Assembly (NCBI RefSeq): GCF_014205795.1
Contig: NZ_JACHCN010000003.1
Coordinates: forward strand, 35,198 to 99,197
Length of the DNA stretch: 64,000 nt
Source: Rhodanobacter sp. MP7CTX1
GTDB lineage: Bacteria > Pseudomonadota > Gammaproteobacteria > Xanthomonadales > Rhodanobacteraceae
Reading direction: 5' to 3'
Below the pieces are notes generated by a model that ran no database searches, had not been told where the DNA came from, and was given only the letters and a program-made list of their open reading frames with translations. The position numbers and the translations under genes were made by a program. Shown piece by piece: positions 45,821 through 54,819 of the stretch; position 1 is the stretch's first letter, and each line of letters starts with the position of its first letter.

Positions 45821-46617
45821 GCCGCATCGATCGGCGCTTCGCCCAACTCAAGGCGTCCAGCCGCACGGGTCTGATCCCTTTCGTCACGGCTGGCGATCCT
45901 GCGCCTGAGCACATGGTGGCGCTGATGCATGCGCTGGTCGACGCCGGTGCCGACGTGATTGAACTGGGTGTGCCGTTCTCCGATCCGATGGCGGATGGGC
46001 CGGTGATCCAGCACGCCAGCGAGCGGGCGATTGCCAAGGGTGTCGGGCTGGTTGACGTCTTGCGCTGGGTCGCCGAATTCCGTGCTCGTGATGCGGATAC
46101 GCCAGTGGTTTTGATGGGTTATCTGAACCCGGTCGAGATCCATGGCTATGCGCGTTTTGCACAGGAAGCAGTGCAGGCCGGCGTCGATGGTGTGTTGCTG
46201 GTGGATTGCCCGCTGGAGGAGGCGGCGGTGCTGCAGCCGTTGCGGGACGCCGGGTTGCAGCAGATCCTGCTCGCCGCGCCGACCACCGCGCCCGCCCGTA
46301 TGGCGCAGTTATGCGAGGCCGCGGAGGGTTTCCTGTATTATGTGTCGTTTGCCGGTATCACCGGTGCGGCGCACTTGAGTACCGGCGGGATCGCCGCGCG
46401 CGTGGCGGATATCCGCGCCCACGCACGGACCCCGGTGGCGGTAGGCTTCGGCATACGCGATGCGGCGAGCGCAAAGGCGATTGCCGGCTTTGCCGATGCG
46501 GTGGTGATCGGCACCGCGCTGGTCGAACGGCTTGCCGGCGCCACGGATGCGGCGGACATTGCCGCGCGGATAAGCGAGTTTCTCGCGCCGATCCGTGCCG
46601 CGCTCGACGCGCATTGA
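45817..46617 (+). CDS. trpA: Tryptophan synthase alpha chain
   Basis: This 266-residue TIM-barrel enzyme cleaves indole-3-glycerol phosphate. Catalytic Glu49 and Asp60 are in [15 protein letters not shown]. Also visible: LVDCPLEEA near 127, the [13 protein letters not shown] loop near 171-183 and [13 protein letters not shown] near 209-221. Start ATG 45817 overlaps the trpB stop by 4 bp; the open frame upstream lies within trpB. Length is standard. Confidence 0.97.
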   Translation: MSRIDRRFAQLKASSRTGLIPFVTAGDPAPEHMVALMHALVDAGADVIELGVPFSDPMADGPVIQHASERAIAKGVGLVDVLRWVAEFRARDADTPVVLMGYLNPVEIHGYARFAQEAVQAGVDGVLLVDCPLEEAAVLQPLRDAGLQQILLAAPTTAPARMAQLCEAAEGFLYYVSFAGITGAAHLSTGGIAARVADIRAHARTPVAVGFGIRDAASAKAIAGFADAVVIGTALVERLAGATDAADIAARISEFLAPIRAALDAH

Positions 46618-46725
46618 CTGCATATCTATGAGGGCAGGCCCATGAAGGGCCGTTCTTGAAGGGCTGATCCACGGAAGGCAGACATCGCTTGACGATGTGC
46701 GCTTACGAATATCTAGGGTGATGCG

Positions 46726-47595
46726 ATGAACTGGCTGCAAAAAATCATGAATCCGCGCACCCGCACGCAGCAACCGAATGGCGGCAAAGGTTCGGTGCCG
46801 GAAGGTGTCTGGGAGAAATGCGGCGGATGCGGCACGGTGTTGTATCGACCGGAGCTCGATCGCAACCTGATGGTCTGCCCCAAGTGCGGTCATCACCACT
46901 ACATCGAAGCGCGTACGCGCCTGCTGGCGTTGCTGGATGAAGGCACCGCGCAGGAGCATTGGGCCAGCATGGAGCCCACCGATCCGCTGAAATTCCGCGA
47001 CACCAAGAAGTACCGCGACCGCATCATCGCCGCGCAAAAAAAGGTCGGCGAAAAAGACGCGCTGCTGGCGATGAGCGGCAATCTAAAAGGGCGGCCGCTG
47101 ATGGCGGTGGCCTTCGAGTTTGCCTACATGGGTGGCTCGATGGGTTCCGTCGTGGGCGAGAAATTCACCCGTGCCGCCGAGCGTGCACTGGCCGATCGCA
47201 GCGCCCTGGTGTGCTTCTCCGCCACCGGTGGTGCGCGCATGCAGGAAGCATTGTTCTCGCTGATGCAGATGGCCAAGACCTCCGCCGCGTTGGCGCGTCT
47301 GCGTGATGCAGGCGTACCGTACATCAGCGTGCTGACCAACCCGACCACCGGTGGTGTGTCAGCCAGTCTGGCCATGCTCGGCGACATCAACATCGGTGAG
47401 CCGAAGGCCTTGATTGGCTTCGCCGGCCCGCGCGTGATCGAGCAGACGGTGCGCGAAACATTGCCGGAAGGTTTTCAGCGTTCGGAGTTCCTGGTCGAAC
47501 ACGGCGCCATCGACCTGATCGTCGATCGTCGCGAGATGCGCGACAAGCTGGCCGATCTGCTGGGCATCCTCGGCCGGGCATCGCGCGCCGCCTGA
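46726..47595 (+). CDS. accD: Acetyl-CoA carboxylase carboxyltransferase subunit beta
   Basis: This 289-residue subunit transfers the carboxyl group from biotin to acetyl-CoA in fatty-acid synthesis. The zinc ribbon uses Cys32, 35, 51 and 54. The crotonase-like domain has [19 protein letters not shown] near 140-158, [19 protein letters not shown] near 166-184 and [16 protein letters not shown] near 206-221. It follows trpA by 108 bp. A TTGACG at 46689 suggests its own promoter, but the -10 is poor. The usual neighbour folC is absent here. Confidence 0.97.
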   Translation: MNWLQKIMNPRTRTQQPNGGKGSVPEGVWEKCGGCGTVLYRPELDRNLMVCPKCGHHHYIEARTRLLALLDEGTAQEHWASMEPTDPLKFRDTKKYRDRIIAAQKKVGEKDALLAMSGNLKGRPLMAVAFEFAYMGGSMGSVVGEKFTRAAERALADRSALVCFSATGGARMQEALFSLMQMAKTSAALARLRDAGVPYISVLTNPTTGGVSASLAMLGDINIGEPKALIGFAGPRVIEQTVRETLPEGFQRSEFLVEHGAIDLIVDRREMRDKLADLLGILGRASRAA

Positions 47596-47620
47596 AGAAA
47601 GCCTTCGCGATGACAATCAC

Positions 47621-47650
47621 GATGCCGCCGAAAGGCGGCATCGTCGTTTC
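47621..47650 (+). terminator. Hairpin terminator of accD
   Basis: Nine-base-pair perfect stem GATGCCGCC / GGCGGCATC capped by a GAAA tetraloop, 25 bp after the accD stop, followed by a weak T-run. Confidence 0.75.
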
Positions 47651-47659
47651 CGGCGCAGG

Positions 47660-47831
47660 TTTTCCACAGCTACTGTGGATGCCATGGGTGTAAGCCTGTG
47701 GACAAGCTCCATTCGTGGCTTGTCCATCAAGCACTTGCTACGCGTTGTCGAAGTTTTGCCCAGTCGCGAGCGTGTCCTGCAAAGTTCTCCACAGCAATTG
47801 TGGAGTGCGACGGGGAAAGCCTGTGGACAAG
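47660..47831. repeat. Duplicated block of DnaA-box-like words
   Basis: Two ~47-bp blocks, 47660-47706 and 47785-47831, start 125 bp apart and keep the same internal spacing. Each has an outward and an inward CCACA word and a final TGTGGACAA: TTTTCCACA (47660), TGTGGATGC (47674), TGTGGACAA (47697), then TTCTCCACA (47785), TGTGGAGTG near 47799, TGTGGACAA (47822). These differ from the DnaA box TTATCCACA by one to three bases. A DnaA-titration or regulatory site is possible, or a chance structured repeat. Confidence 0.55.
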
Positions 47832-47922
47832 TAAGCTATCTGTCTGACCGCAAAGGAGCTTGTGACGGCGTGCGCAATGGCTGCTCACACAAGTGCACGG
47901 CAGCACTCACGTCAGCCGATAC

Positions 47923-48507
47923 TCAAACCAACTTCGCGGCCAGCGGCAGCAACAACAGCGACGACGCACCAAGACCACTGCCGATGAGGATGGCCGCGAG
48001 CACGTCACTGGGATAGTGAAGTCCAAGGATCACCCGCGACGCGGCGATCAACACCGTAAAGCTCAGCAGCAACGGTGCGAGCTGCGGATACCAGGCTAGT
48101 GCGACGATGGTGAAACCCACCGCCTGCAAAGTATGTCCGGACGGAAAACTGAACTCGTCCAGTGGCGGCACATGAGCGATCACACCGGGGCAGACACGGA
48201 AAGGGCGAGGGCGACGCGTCCAGCGTTTCAGCAGGCGATACAGCTGCAACGCGATGAGTCCGGTGAGCGCCATATGCGCGGCGGCGACGAGCCCGCGCTG
48301 TCCGTAGATCAGCGGCAGTACGGCCATCAACGCGTACCAGAACATGCCATCACCGAGCCGGCTGATCGCACCGAAGAACAGGCCCACCGCACGCCGGGCA
48401 CCCCAGCGATTGGCGGCTACACATACGCGTCGATCCAGCGCCAGGCGCCCCATGAGGCGTGATGCGATGGAAAGCTCAGGCGTGTGCAACGGTGGTAGCG
48501 TGTTCAT
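47923..48507 (-). CDS. PAP2-family membrane phosphatase
   Basis: This 194-residue protein has about five membrane segments and the three PAP2 motifs: LKRWTRRPRPF near 89-99 (KxxxxxxRP), FPSGHT near 123-128 and SRVILGLHYPSD near 157-168. The catalytic His pair (PSGH, HYPSD) is present. Family members dephosphorylate lipid phosphates such as phosphatidic acid or undecaprenyl diphosphate. ATG 48507 has GAGGAG and overlaps the end of the glycosyltransferase gene by 32 bp, so the two are co-transcribed and may act on the same lipid. Confidence 0.92.
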   Translation of the reverse strand: MNTLPPLHTPELSIASRLMGRLALDRRVCVAANRWGARRAVGLFFGAISRLGDGMFWYALMAVLPLIYGQRGLVAAAHMALTGLIALQLYRLLKRWTRRPRPFRVCPGVIAHVPPLDEFSFPSGHTLQAVGFTIVALAWYPQLAPLLLSFTVLIAASRVILGLHYPSDVLAAILIGSGLGASSLLLLPLAAKLV

Positions 48508-49636
48508 GCAGATTCTCCTCGGCCATCTCACGCAGCAGGGTTTCGAAATCGCGGATCACGGCGTCCGGCGAAAGGCCGGCGACGCCGACATGGGCAGCGC
48601 GGCCCATGTGCCGAATCAAACCCGGATTGCAGGCCAGGTTGGTGGCTGCGGCGACGAACGCCCGCGCATTTCCCGACTCGATGCAATAGCCGTTGATGCC
48701 GTCGCGCAGATGTTCGCGAGCGGCTCCTTCGGCGTAGGCCACGACCGGCAGGCCGGCGGCCAACGCCTCGAGAATCACGTTGCCGAATGTTTCGCTGAGG
48801 CTGCTGAATGGAAAAAGATCGGCGCTGGCATAGTGCTGGCCCAGCGCCTCGCCACGCTGCATGCCGGCAAAAATGAAGTCCGGATGCGCGGCCTCCAGCG
48901 CGGCGCGCGCCGGGCCGTCACCCACCCACACGTAACGTGCCTTCGGTACCTGCTGCTGGATGGCGCGAAAAGTCTGCACCGCCAGCTCGAGATTTTTTTC
49001 CGCTGCGATGCGCCCGACATACAGCACCACCGGCGTGGCGGCATCGACACCCCAGGTAGCGCGCAACGCATCACTGCGACGACGCGGATGGAACAGTTGC
49101 GTATCGACCGCGCGTCGCAACATGCGCGCGTTGGGGATGCCCAATGCGCGCAGCTCTTGTGCGAGCGCATCGGTCGGCACCAGGGTAGTGGCAGCGCGCC
49201 GATGAAAGCGACGCAGGTAACCGCGCACCAGCGGGGTGAGCCAGCCGACGCCGTAATGATCGGCGTAACTGTCGAAGCGGGTGTGGAAGCCGCTACTCAC
49301 AGGTATGCCCAGTTGCTTGGCAGCGCGCACGGCCGACCAGCCGAGTGGACCTTCGGTGGCGACATAGATCGCATCAGGCCGTTGCTGTTTCCAGTGCTCG
49401 CGCAGCGCGCGGCCGGCGGGCAGGCCGAAGCGCAGACCTGGATAGCGGGGCATGCTGCCGCCGCGCACGCTGAGCACCTCGATACCCGGCTCGTCCAGGT
49501 GCGGTTGCGGTTGCCGTGGTCGGATCAGATCGACGCTGTGGCCGCGACCCGCCAGACCGGCAGCGAGGTTGTGCACGGTCAAGGCGACGCCGTTGATTTC
49601 CGGTGGGTAGGTCTCGCTGACAATGCCGATGCGCAT
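48476..49636 (-). CDS. GT4-family glycosyltransferase
   Basis: This 386-residue GT-B enzyme opens with MRIGIVSETYPPEINGVALT, typical of GDP-mannose-dependent mannosyltransferases of the MgtA/SQD2 type. The acceptor-side SGFHTRFDSYADHYG is near 114-128. The donor domain has VLYVGRIAAEKNLEL near 203-217 and the E-x7-E motif SETFGNVILEALAAGLPVVA near 279-298. The downstream PAP2 gene suggests a glycolipid or lipid-linked sugar product, which is inference. No sugar donor can be proven from sequence. Confidence 0.93.
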   Translation of the reverse strand: MRIGIVSETYPPEINGVALTVHNLAAGLAGRGHSVDLIRPRQPQPHLDEPGIEVLSVRGGSMPRYPGLRFGLPAGRALREHWKQQRPDAIYVATEGPLGWSAVRAAKQLGIPVSSGFHTRFDSYADHYGVGWLTPLVRGYLRRFHRRAATTLVPTDALAQELRALGIPNARMLRRAVDTQLFHPRRRSDALRATWGVDAATPVVLYVGRIAAEKNLELAVQTFRAIQQQVPKARYVWVGDGPARAALEAAHPDFIFAGMQRGEALGQHYASADLFPFSSLSETFGNVILEALAAGLPVVAYAEGAAREHLRDGINGYCIESGNARAFVAAATNLACNPGLIRHMGRAAHVGVAGLSPDAVIRDFETLLREMAEENLHEHATTVAHA

Positions 49637-49771
49637 GATGGTACCCGTGCTGGCTTGGCGCAGTGTGGGCGAGCGGCGTTGCGGCGGTATGGCGGGTGCA
49701 TGACGCCCCGGTGACGACCGGCGGGGTTATTTCGTCAGTCCGGTTCACCATTCACGTTAAGCGAACTGGGG

Positions 49772-50587
49772 TCAGTGGCCGAAGTAGATCGATACTCCGA
49801 GATTGGCCTGCCATTCCGGCGCCGCACCATCCAATCGGCGATCGAAACCGGCGTCGAGCTGTAAGCGCGGGTTGACCATCCATGCCAGGCCGCCGCCGGC
49901 AACGGTACCGCTGCCCTGATCGGGCGTGTGCAGCAACGCGGCCTCCACATAGGCTGTCAGCGTCTTTGTCAGTGCGACATTGTCGCTGAGTGCCACGGTG
50001 GTGCTGTCGTTGCCGCCTGCGCGCACGTCCTGGAGATAGGCCCCCAGCTGGTTGTGCTCGTTGATCTGATAGTTGAACTGCGTACCGAATAGATATTGGC
50101 GGGTATCGTTGCGGAACGCCTTCGCGCCATCGGTGAATTCAACACTGCCAAGCAGTCCCCAGGTGAAAGCCTGGTTTGAGCTCGGCAACGCAAGCTTGAT
50201 GGCGAGGTTGCTGTCGCCATGGCCATGACTGCTGAAGTCGGTGCCGGAACCCGTCTGATGAAGATAGTTGAAGGCCGAGCCGCCCACTTGCAGTTCCAGC
50301 GGGCCGCCGATGCCGACCCGCAGCAGACTGTCGGCGGTGAATAGCGAGCTGCGGACTCCGTCCTGCCGGTCGAGGTTCCAGTCTCCGATGCCTTGCTCGA
50401 GCGTAACCTCCCCGGCGCCAAGTACGACTGGCGTGAAGCCATAGCCCGGGCGGTCATAGCCAGGGTTGTCGGCAAGCGCCGGCATGCTGATCAGCCAGCC
50501 CAGTGTGAGCACGGCTGAAAAACGCAGACCGCGACGGGTCCTTTGCGTCGGGTTCGGGTTCGGGTCCCGGTATCGGCTAAAATCCAA
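49772..50587 (-). CDS. Outer-membrane beta-barrel-like protein (putative transporter family)
   Basis: This 271-residue protein has a signal-like segment (SAVLTLGWLISMPALA, cleavage before DNPGYDRPG) and alternating amphipathic strands, ending VSIYFGH with a C-terminal aromatic pattern of outer-membrane barrels. Repeated features are LTLEQ/DWNLDRQD, TADSLLRVGIGGPLELQVG and GTQFNYQINEHNQLGAYLQD. It resembles the MetA-pathway phenol-degradation/transporter barrel family by eye. The TTG at 50587 is preferred because GGAG lies 7 bp upstream; the ATG at 50620 lacks a ribosome site and overlaps gltX by 2 bp. Confidence 0.7.
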   Translation of the reverse strand: MDFSRYRDPNPNPTQRTRRGLRFSAVLTLGWLISMPALADNPGYDRPGYGFTPVVLGAGEVTLEQGIGDWNLDRQDGVRSSLFTADSLLRVGIGGPLELQVGGSAFNYLHQTGSGTDFSSHGHGDSNLAIKLALPSSNQAFTWGLLGSVEFTDGAKAFRNDTRQYLFGTQFNYQINEHNQLGAYLQDVRAGGNDSTTVALSDNVALTKTLTAYVEAALLHTPDQGSGTVAGGGLAWMVNPRLQLDAGFDRRLDGAAPEWQANLGVSIYFGH

Positions 50588-50618
50588 TGCTTCGCTCCAT
50601 GCCTGTTGAATGAATCCC

Positions 50619-52019
50619 ATGACCGTTCGTACCCGCTTCGCCCCCAGTCCCACCGGTTTCCTGCATATCGGTGGCGCCCGCACCGCACTGTATTGCTGGC
50701 TGGAGTCGCGCCGCCGCGGTGGAGATTTCGTGCTGCGTATCGAGGATACAGATCGCGAGCGTTCAACGGATGCCGCCGTGCAGGCGATTCTCGATGCGAT
50801 GCAGTGGCTGGGGCTGAATCATGACGAGGGTCCGTTCTACCAGACTCAGCGTCTACAGCGGTACAAGCAGGTGGCCGACGAGCTGGTCGCCGCCGGCAAG
50901 GCGTACTACGCCTACGAAAGCAAAGACGAGATCGAGGCGATGCGCGAGGCCGCCACGGCCAAGGGCGAGAAGCCGCGCTACAACGGCTACTACCGCGATC
51001 GCAACGAGCCGTATCGTGAGGATCCGAATCGGGTGATCCGATTCCGCAACCCGATCGAGGGCTCGGTGATTTTCGACGACAAGGTCAAGGGTCGGATCGA
51101 GTGGGCGAACGCCGAGCTGGATGACCTGGTGATCTTCCGTTCCGATGGCTGGCCGACCTACAACTTCGCCGTCGTGGTCGACGATATCGATATGGGTATC
51201 ACGGAAGTGATACGTGGCGACGACCACGTCAACAACACGCCAAGGCAGATCAATATCTATCACGCGCTGGGTGCGAAAGTGCCGGAGTTCGCGCACCTGC
51301 CGATGATCCTCGACAAGGAAGGCAAGAAACTTTCCAAGCGCACCAGCGCGGTCAGCGTGATGGAGTATCGCGACGACGGCTTCCTGCCGCATGCGCTGCT
51401 CAACTATCTGGTGCGCCTGGGCTGGTCGCATGGTGACAAGGAGATTTTTTCGCGCGACGACATGATCGCGCTGTTCGACATCAGTGACGTGAACAAGGCC
51501 GCCTCGCGCTTCGATACCGAGAAGCTGGCCTGGCTCAACCAGCATTACCTGAAGACAGATGATCCGCAGACGCTGGCGCCGGAGTTTGCTTGGCATCTGG
51601 CGCGCGCGGGCATCGATACGTCGAATGGCCCGGCCCCGGCCGATGTGATCGTGGCGCTGCGTGATCGCGTGCACACGTTCAAGGAAATGGTCGAGCGCGC
51701 AAAGATCTGGTATGCGCCGATCGCCGAATGGGACGAGAAGGCCGTCGCCAAGCATCTGAAGAACGACAGCGCCGTAGCCGTGCTGCAGGCCGCCAGGGCA
51801 TTGCTGGTCGATTGCGAATGGAAGCCGGAGGCGATCCATCAGGTGATCGAACAGGTCGCGGCGAAGCTCGAGTTGGGCATGGGCAAGATCGCCCAACCGC
51901 TGCGCGTGGCGTTGACCGGTACGCAAGTATCGCCGTCGATCGACCACACGCTCTATCTGGCTGGCCGTAGCGAGGCAATCAAGCGCATCGATTATGCGAT
52001 CGGCCTGGCACAAGCTTGA
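50619..52019 (+). CDS. gltX: Glutamyl-tRNA synthetase
   Basis: This 466-residue class I synthetase charges tRNA-Glu. The HIGH-type motif is in [17 protein letters not shown] near 6-22 and the KMSKS-type motif is KKLSKR near 236-241, followed by [13 protein letters not shown]. The C-terminal anticodon-binding helical domain reaches the end and is full length. ATG 50619 fits the family start; no clear ribosome site is visible, and an upstream TTG at 50610 is unlikely. A TAAAAT at 50578-50583 is a possible -10. Confidence 0.98.
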   Translation: MTVRTRFAPSPTGFLHIGGARTALYCWLESRRRGGDFVLRIEDTDRERSTDAAVQAILDAMQWLGLNHDEGPFYQTQRLQRYKQVADELVAAGKAYYAYESKDEIEAMREAATAKGEKPRYNGYYRDRNEPYREDPNRVIRFRNPIEGSVIFDDKVKGRIEWANAELDDLVIFRSDGWPTYNFAVVVDDIDMGITEVIRGDDHVNNTPRQINIYHALGAKVPEFAHLPMILDKEGKKLSKRTSAVSVMEYRDDGFLPHALLNYLVRLGWSHGDKEIFSRDDMIALFDISDVNKAASRFDTEKLAWLNQHYLKTDDPQTLAPEFAWHLARAGIDTSNGPAPADVIVALRDRVHTFKEMVERAKIWYAPIAEWDEKAVAKHLKNDSAVAVLQAARALLVDCEWKPEAIHQVIEQVAAKLELGMGKIAQPLRVALTGTQVSPSIDHTLYLAGRSEAIKRIDYAIGLAQA

Positions 52020-52045
52020 ACATCCCAATGAAGCGGCGGGTCTGA

Positions 52046-52324
52046 ATGGACGAGCTGCTCGCCAAAGCCACCCAGGGCGTCGATCCCGACGCTCCGGGCG
52101 CGTTCTGGCACATCCTGGTCAACCTGTTGAATATGGTGCCGTGGGCCGCCATGTTCTGGTGGAACGTGCTGTTCATTGCGGTTGGCGCCTTGCTTGGATG
52201 GTGGCGTGGCCGTTTGGTCGAAGGCGTCGTCTGGGCTGCCGCGCTGGGACCGATCGGCTGGGTCGTGATACTGACAAAACCGCGGCCCCGGCCGTCTGCC
52301 CAACCGCCTCCGCTGCCGCGCTGA
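52046..52324 (+). CDS. Small membrane protein of unknown function
   Basis: This 92-residue protein has two likely membrane segments: ILVNLLNMVPWAAMFWW with NVLFIAVGALLGWW near 23-53, and VEGVVWAAALGPIGWVVIL near 58-76. It then has a basic, Pro-rich tail. It starts 27 bp after gltX with a weak GGCGGG upstream. I recognise no family. Spacing suggests co-transcription with gltX and perhaps with zur 55 bp later. Confidence 0.72.
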   Translation: MDELLAKATQGVDPDAPGAFWHILVNLLNMVPWAAMFWWNVLFIAVGALLGWWRGRLVEGVVWAAALGPIGWVVILTKPRPRPSAQPPPLPR

Positions 52325-52378
52325 ACCTCACTCAAGGTCGCGCGGGCACCGGTGTATGATCCACAACGAGGTGAACCC

Positions 52379-52864
52379 GTGAGTCACGACGTCGCTGACA
52401 ACCCGCACCTGCATCACCCGCATCATCACGATGCCAAGGGTTTTGTGCGAGCGGTGGAGCATGCCAGCGAAGAACGCGGTCTGCGTCTGACCCCGTTGCG
52501 CAAGGAAGTGCTGGAGCTGATTGCTGCTGCCCAGAAGCCGATCAAGGCGTATGACCTGCTTGATCTGCTGCGCGAGAAACACGGCAATGCGGCGCCTCCG
52601 ACGGTTTACCGCGCGCTGGATTTCCTCCTCGAGCACGGTTTCATCCACAAGCTGGAATCGATCAACGCCTTCGTCTCCTGCCACCATCCGGCCGAGGCGC
52701 ATCAGGTGCCATTCCTGATCTGCGATACGTGCTCCAACGCCCAGGAAGTCTGCGATGAACGGGTCGCCGAACTGATCGAGGCCCAGGCCAAGGCATTGGG
52801 TTTCCGCCCGCAGGCGCAAACGCTGGAAGTGCACGGCACCTGCAAGGACTGCCGCAAGGCCTGA
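52379..52864 (+). CDS. zur: Zinc uptake regulator (Fur family)
   Basis: This 161-residue Fur-family regulator has a His-rich start (HLHHPHHH), the winged helix with RLTPLRKEVLELI near 36-48 and PPTVYRALDFLLEHGFIHKL near 73-92, and the zinc-structural cysteines Cys115/118 and Cys155/158. His in CHHPAEAHQ near 101-109 fits the regulatory metal site, and the linkage to MerC and CDF genes supports Zur rather than Fur. GTG 52379 has GAGGTGA 5 bp upstream; the frame also opens at 52352. With zinc bound it should repress uptake genes, and in Xanthomonas it can also activate efflux. Confidence 0.92.
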   Translation: MSHDVADNPHLHHPHHHDAKGFVRAVEHASEERGLRLTPLRKEVLELIAAAQKPIKAYDLLDLLREKHGNAAPPTVYRALDFLLEHGFIHKLESINAFVSCHHPAEAHQVPFLICDTCSNAQEVCDERVAELIEAQAKALGFRPQAQTLEVHGTCKDCRKA

Positions 52865-53041
52865 ATTCGCTTCGTTCGGCAGAGCCTGTCCTCGGTGCCC
52901 TTATCAGCCTGCGCCCTCCCAAAGCAGTTCTAGAGGGGACCTGTTCACGTTTTTGCCGGCGTCATCAGCCGGTCGTGCAAAGTACGTAGGCTTTTCTCCT
53001 CCCATCCTGCAGGCGAATGCCTCGGGCGCTGGCATTTTCGT

Positions 53042-53058
53042 ATGTTATAAAGTAACAT
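53042..53058. promoter_or_regulatory. Candidate Zur box upstream of the MerC gene
   Basis: ATGTTATAAAGTAACAT is an inverted repeat (ATGTTA-5-TAACAT), the core of the gammaproteobacterial Zur box. It lies 51 bp before the MerC-domain gene and 178 bp after zur, in an AT-rich patch where a promoter is expected. Confidence 0.75.
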
Positions 53059-53108
53059 CGCTTCCACTGAAGCAGGGGTCGCCAACATGGCGACGCCAGA
53101 GCCGGTCG

Positions 53109-53543
53109 ATGGAATCCGAACAGGTAAGCAAATCCCGCTGGTGGCATATGGCCGATCGTGTCGGCGCGACGGCTTCGTTCCTGTGCGCGATCCACTGCGC
53201 GTTGTTGCCGTTCGTGCTCGCATTGCTGCCGTTCCTGGGCCTGGAATTTCTGGCCGATCATCGATTCGAGCGCGACTTCGTGTTCTTTGCCTGCACCCTG
53301 GCACTGTTCGCCCTGGTCGGTGGTTATCGCCGACATCAGCGGCCGCTGCCCTTGTTGCTGGCGGCGCCGGGTCTGGCGTTGCTGGTGCTTGGCGTCACCT
53401 TTGCCGAAGGCTATTCGATCATCCTGCACAGCGTGCTGGTGACGTGTGGCGGCTTGCTGGTGGCCAGCGCGCATTTCGTGAACCTGTATAGCGACCGCCG
53501 TTTCGGTCATGCCCACGTGCATGGCCCGCAATGTGCGCACTGA
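53109..53543 (+). CDS. MerC-domain membrane protein
   Basis: This 144-residue protein has about four membrane segments and the MerC cysteine motif CAIHC at 26-30, followed by ALLPFVLALLPFLGLEF. The second half has long hydrophobic runs (LPLLLAAPGLALLVLGVTFA) and a His-rich C-terminus (GHAHVHGPQCAH) that could bind metal. MerC proteins in zinc loci are thought to move divalent metals. The Zur box in front implies repression when zinc is plentiful, i.e. a role in uptake or trafficking. Start chosen at ATG 53109; the ribosome site is weak, and an ATG at residue 14 is also possible. Confidence 0.82.
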   Translation: MESEQVSKSRWWHMADRVGATASFLCAIHCALLPFVLALLPFLGLEFLADHRFERDFVFFACTLALFALVGGYRRHQRPLPLLLAAPGLALLVLGVTFAEGYSIILHSVLVTCGGLLVASAHFVNLYSDRRFGHAHVHGPQCAH

Positions 53544-53594
53544 TGTGTGCCGCTTGGATTGCCCAACGGCTATTGCCGTCCATGGCATGCCCGG

Positions 53595-54542
53595 ATGAGT
53601 ACCACGCATCCCCATAATCACCCGCATGCGCTGCATGCGCATGAACACGCCGCTCCGGCGAGCGGCCGCAACGTCAAGCTGCTGTTTGCTTTTGTGCTGA
53701 CCACGTTGATGATGGTAGCGGAGGCGTTCGGTGGCCTGTGGTCCGGCTCGCTGGCGCTGCTGGCCGATGCCGGCCACATGATGGTCGACGCGCTGGCGTT
53801 GCTGCTGGCTTTCGTGGGCGCATGGATGGCCAGTCGACCGGCCGATGCGCGACGCAGCTACGGCTATGGCCGGATGGAAGTCCTGGTCGGATTCGTCAAT
53901 GCATTGAGCCAGTTTGTGCTGGTCGGCTGGATCATCTACGAAGCGATCACCCGTTTACTGCATCCGGGGCAGATCCTGTCCGGCGTGATGCTGGTGGTGG
54001 CGATCGTCGGGCTGCTGGTGAACGGGCTGGTCTTGCGCATGCTGCACGGACATGCGCATGACGACGTCAATCTGGCCGGCGCGAGCCTGCATGTGCTGGG
54101 TGATCTGCTCGGTTCGGCAGCAGCTGTCATCGCCGCGCTGGCGATTCGCTGGTGGGGCTGGTTGTGGGCTGACCCGGTACTTTCGCTGCTGGTGTCGCTG
54201 CTGATCCTCAACAGTGCCTGGCGGCTGATGCGGCTATCCGCACACATCCTGCTGGAAGGCGTGCCCGACGGCATGGACTGTGCCGAAGTGGAGGCGGCGC
54301 TGCGCGGCGCAGACGCCTCGATCAGCGACATCCATCACGTGCATGTATGGCAACTCGCCTCGGGTTCGCGCATGGCCACCCTGCATGCCGAGTTGCATGA
54401 GCCGGCCGATAGCGCGTCAGCCTTGCTGGCCATCCATCGGGTATTGCTGGAGCGTTTCGGCATCCAGCACGTGACCGTGCAGGTCGACCCAGACGGGTGT
54501 TTCGGCCATGCACGCGGCTGTGCGGGGCATCGGCACCCCTGA
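53595..54542 (+). CDS. CDF-family zinc/cation transporter
   Basis: This 315-residue protein has a His-rich N-terminus (HPHNHPHALHAHEH), six membrane segments and the CDF metal-binding HxxxD pairs: His61/Asp65 in ADAGHMMVDALAL and the second in SLHVLGDLLGS near 170-174. The C-terminal cytoplasmic domain (about 225-310) has DIHHVHVWQLASGSRM. It most resembles ZitB/CzcD zinc exporters. ATG 53595 lies 52 bp after the MerC stop. It may be a zinc efflux partner of MerC, or part of its operon; direction is inferred from family only. Confidence 0.93.
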   Translation: MSTTHPHNHPHALHAHEHAAPASGRNVKLLFAFVLTTLMMVAEAFGGLWSGSLALLADAGHMMVDALALLLAFVGAWMASRPADARRSYGYGRMEVLVGFVNALSQFVLVGWIIYEAITRLLHPGQILSGVMLVVAIVGLLVNGLVLRMLHGHAHDDVNLAGASLHVLGDLLGSAAAVIAALAIRWWGWLWADPVLSLLVSLLILNSAWRLMRLSAHILLEGVPDGMDCAEVEAALRGADASISDIHHVHVWQLASGSRMATLHAELHEPADSASALLAIHRVLLERFGIQHVTVQVDPDGCFGHARGCAGHRHP

Positions 54543-54544
54543 CT

Positions 54545-54573
54545 TTGGCTCTTTGGGCCGGCACTGCTATAGT
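54545..54573 (+). promoter_or_regulatory. Sigma-70-type promoter of thx
   Basis: TTGGCT at 54545-54550, a 17-bp spacer and TATAGT at 54568-54573, giving a transcript start about 30 bp before the thx ATG. Confidence 0.65.
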
Positions 54574-54609
54574 GTCAGGTCATTCATTCAACGAATTTAA
54601 GGAGTTCCC

Positions 54610-54771
54610 ATGGGCAAGGGCGATCGCAAGACCCGTCGCGGCAAGACCTACCGCGGTAGCTACGGCAATACCCGTGCGCATACCGCGGTGCCGGCTGTCG
54701 TTGGCGCCAAGACAACCGTGACCAAGCCAGCTGCCGCCAAGAAGGCTGCGCCGAAGAAAAAGTCGGCCTGA
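54610..54771 (+). CDS. thx: 30S ribosomal protein THX
   Basis: This 53-residue basic protein starts MGKGDRKTRRGKTYRGSYGN, the signature of the small 30S subunit protein THX (S31). TAAGGAG sits 7 bp before the ATG. The core is about 25 residues; here it is followed by a linker and a KPAAAKKAAPKKKSA tail, a lysine/alanine extension seen in some proteobacterial members. It is too short for most gene-finding cut-offs. It has a clean promoter and terminator, so it is a free-standing transcript. Confidence 0.92.
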   Translation: MGKGDRKTRRGKTYRGSYGNTRAHTAVPAVVGAKTTVTKPAAAKKAAPKKKSA

Positions 54772-54795
54772 GCCGGTTCACGGTGAACAGACAAG

Positions 54796-54819
54796 ACCCC
54801 CGCCATGGCGGGGGTTTTT
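54796..54819 (+). terminator. Rho-independent terminator of thx
   Basis: GC-rich inverted repeat ACCCCCGCC / GGCGGGGGT followed by five T, 25 bp after the thx stop. Confidence 0.9.

Larger units (their letters stand above)
47596..47922. other. Spacer after accD with terminator and DnaA-box-like duplication
   Basis: This 327-bp stretch lies between the convergent accD and PAP2 genes. It contains a terminator hairpin at its left and two copies of a TTTTCCACA...TGTGGACAA block in the middle. No gene is supported. Confidence 0.75.

Noticed and set aside
48344..49714. 456-residue open frame on the plus strand
   Set aside because: Antisense to the glycosyltransferase and PAP2 genes; no motifs and no ribosome site.
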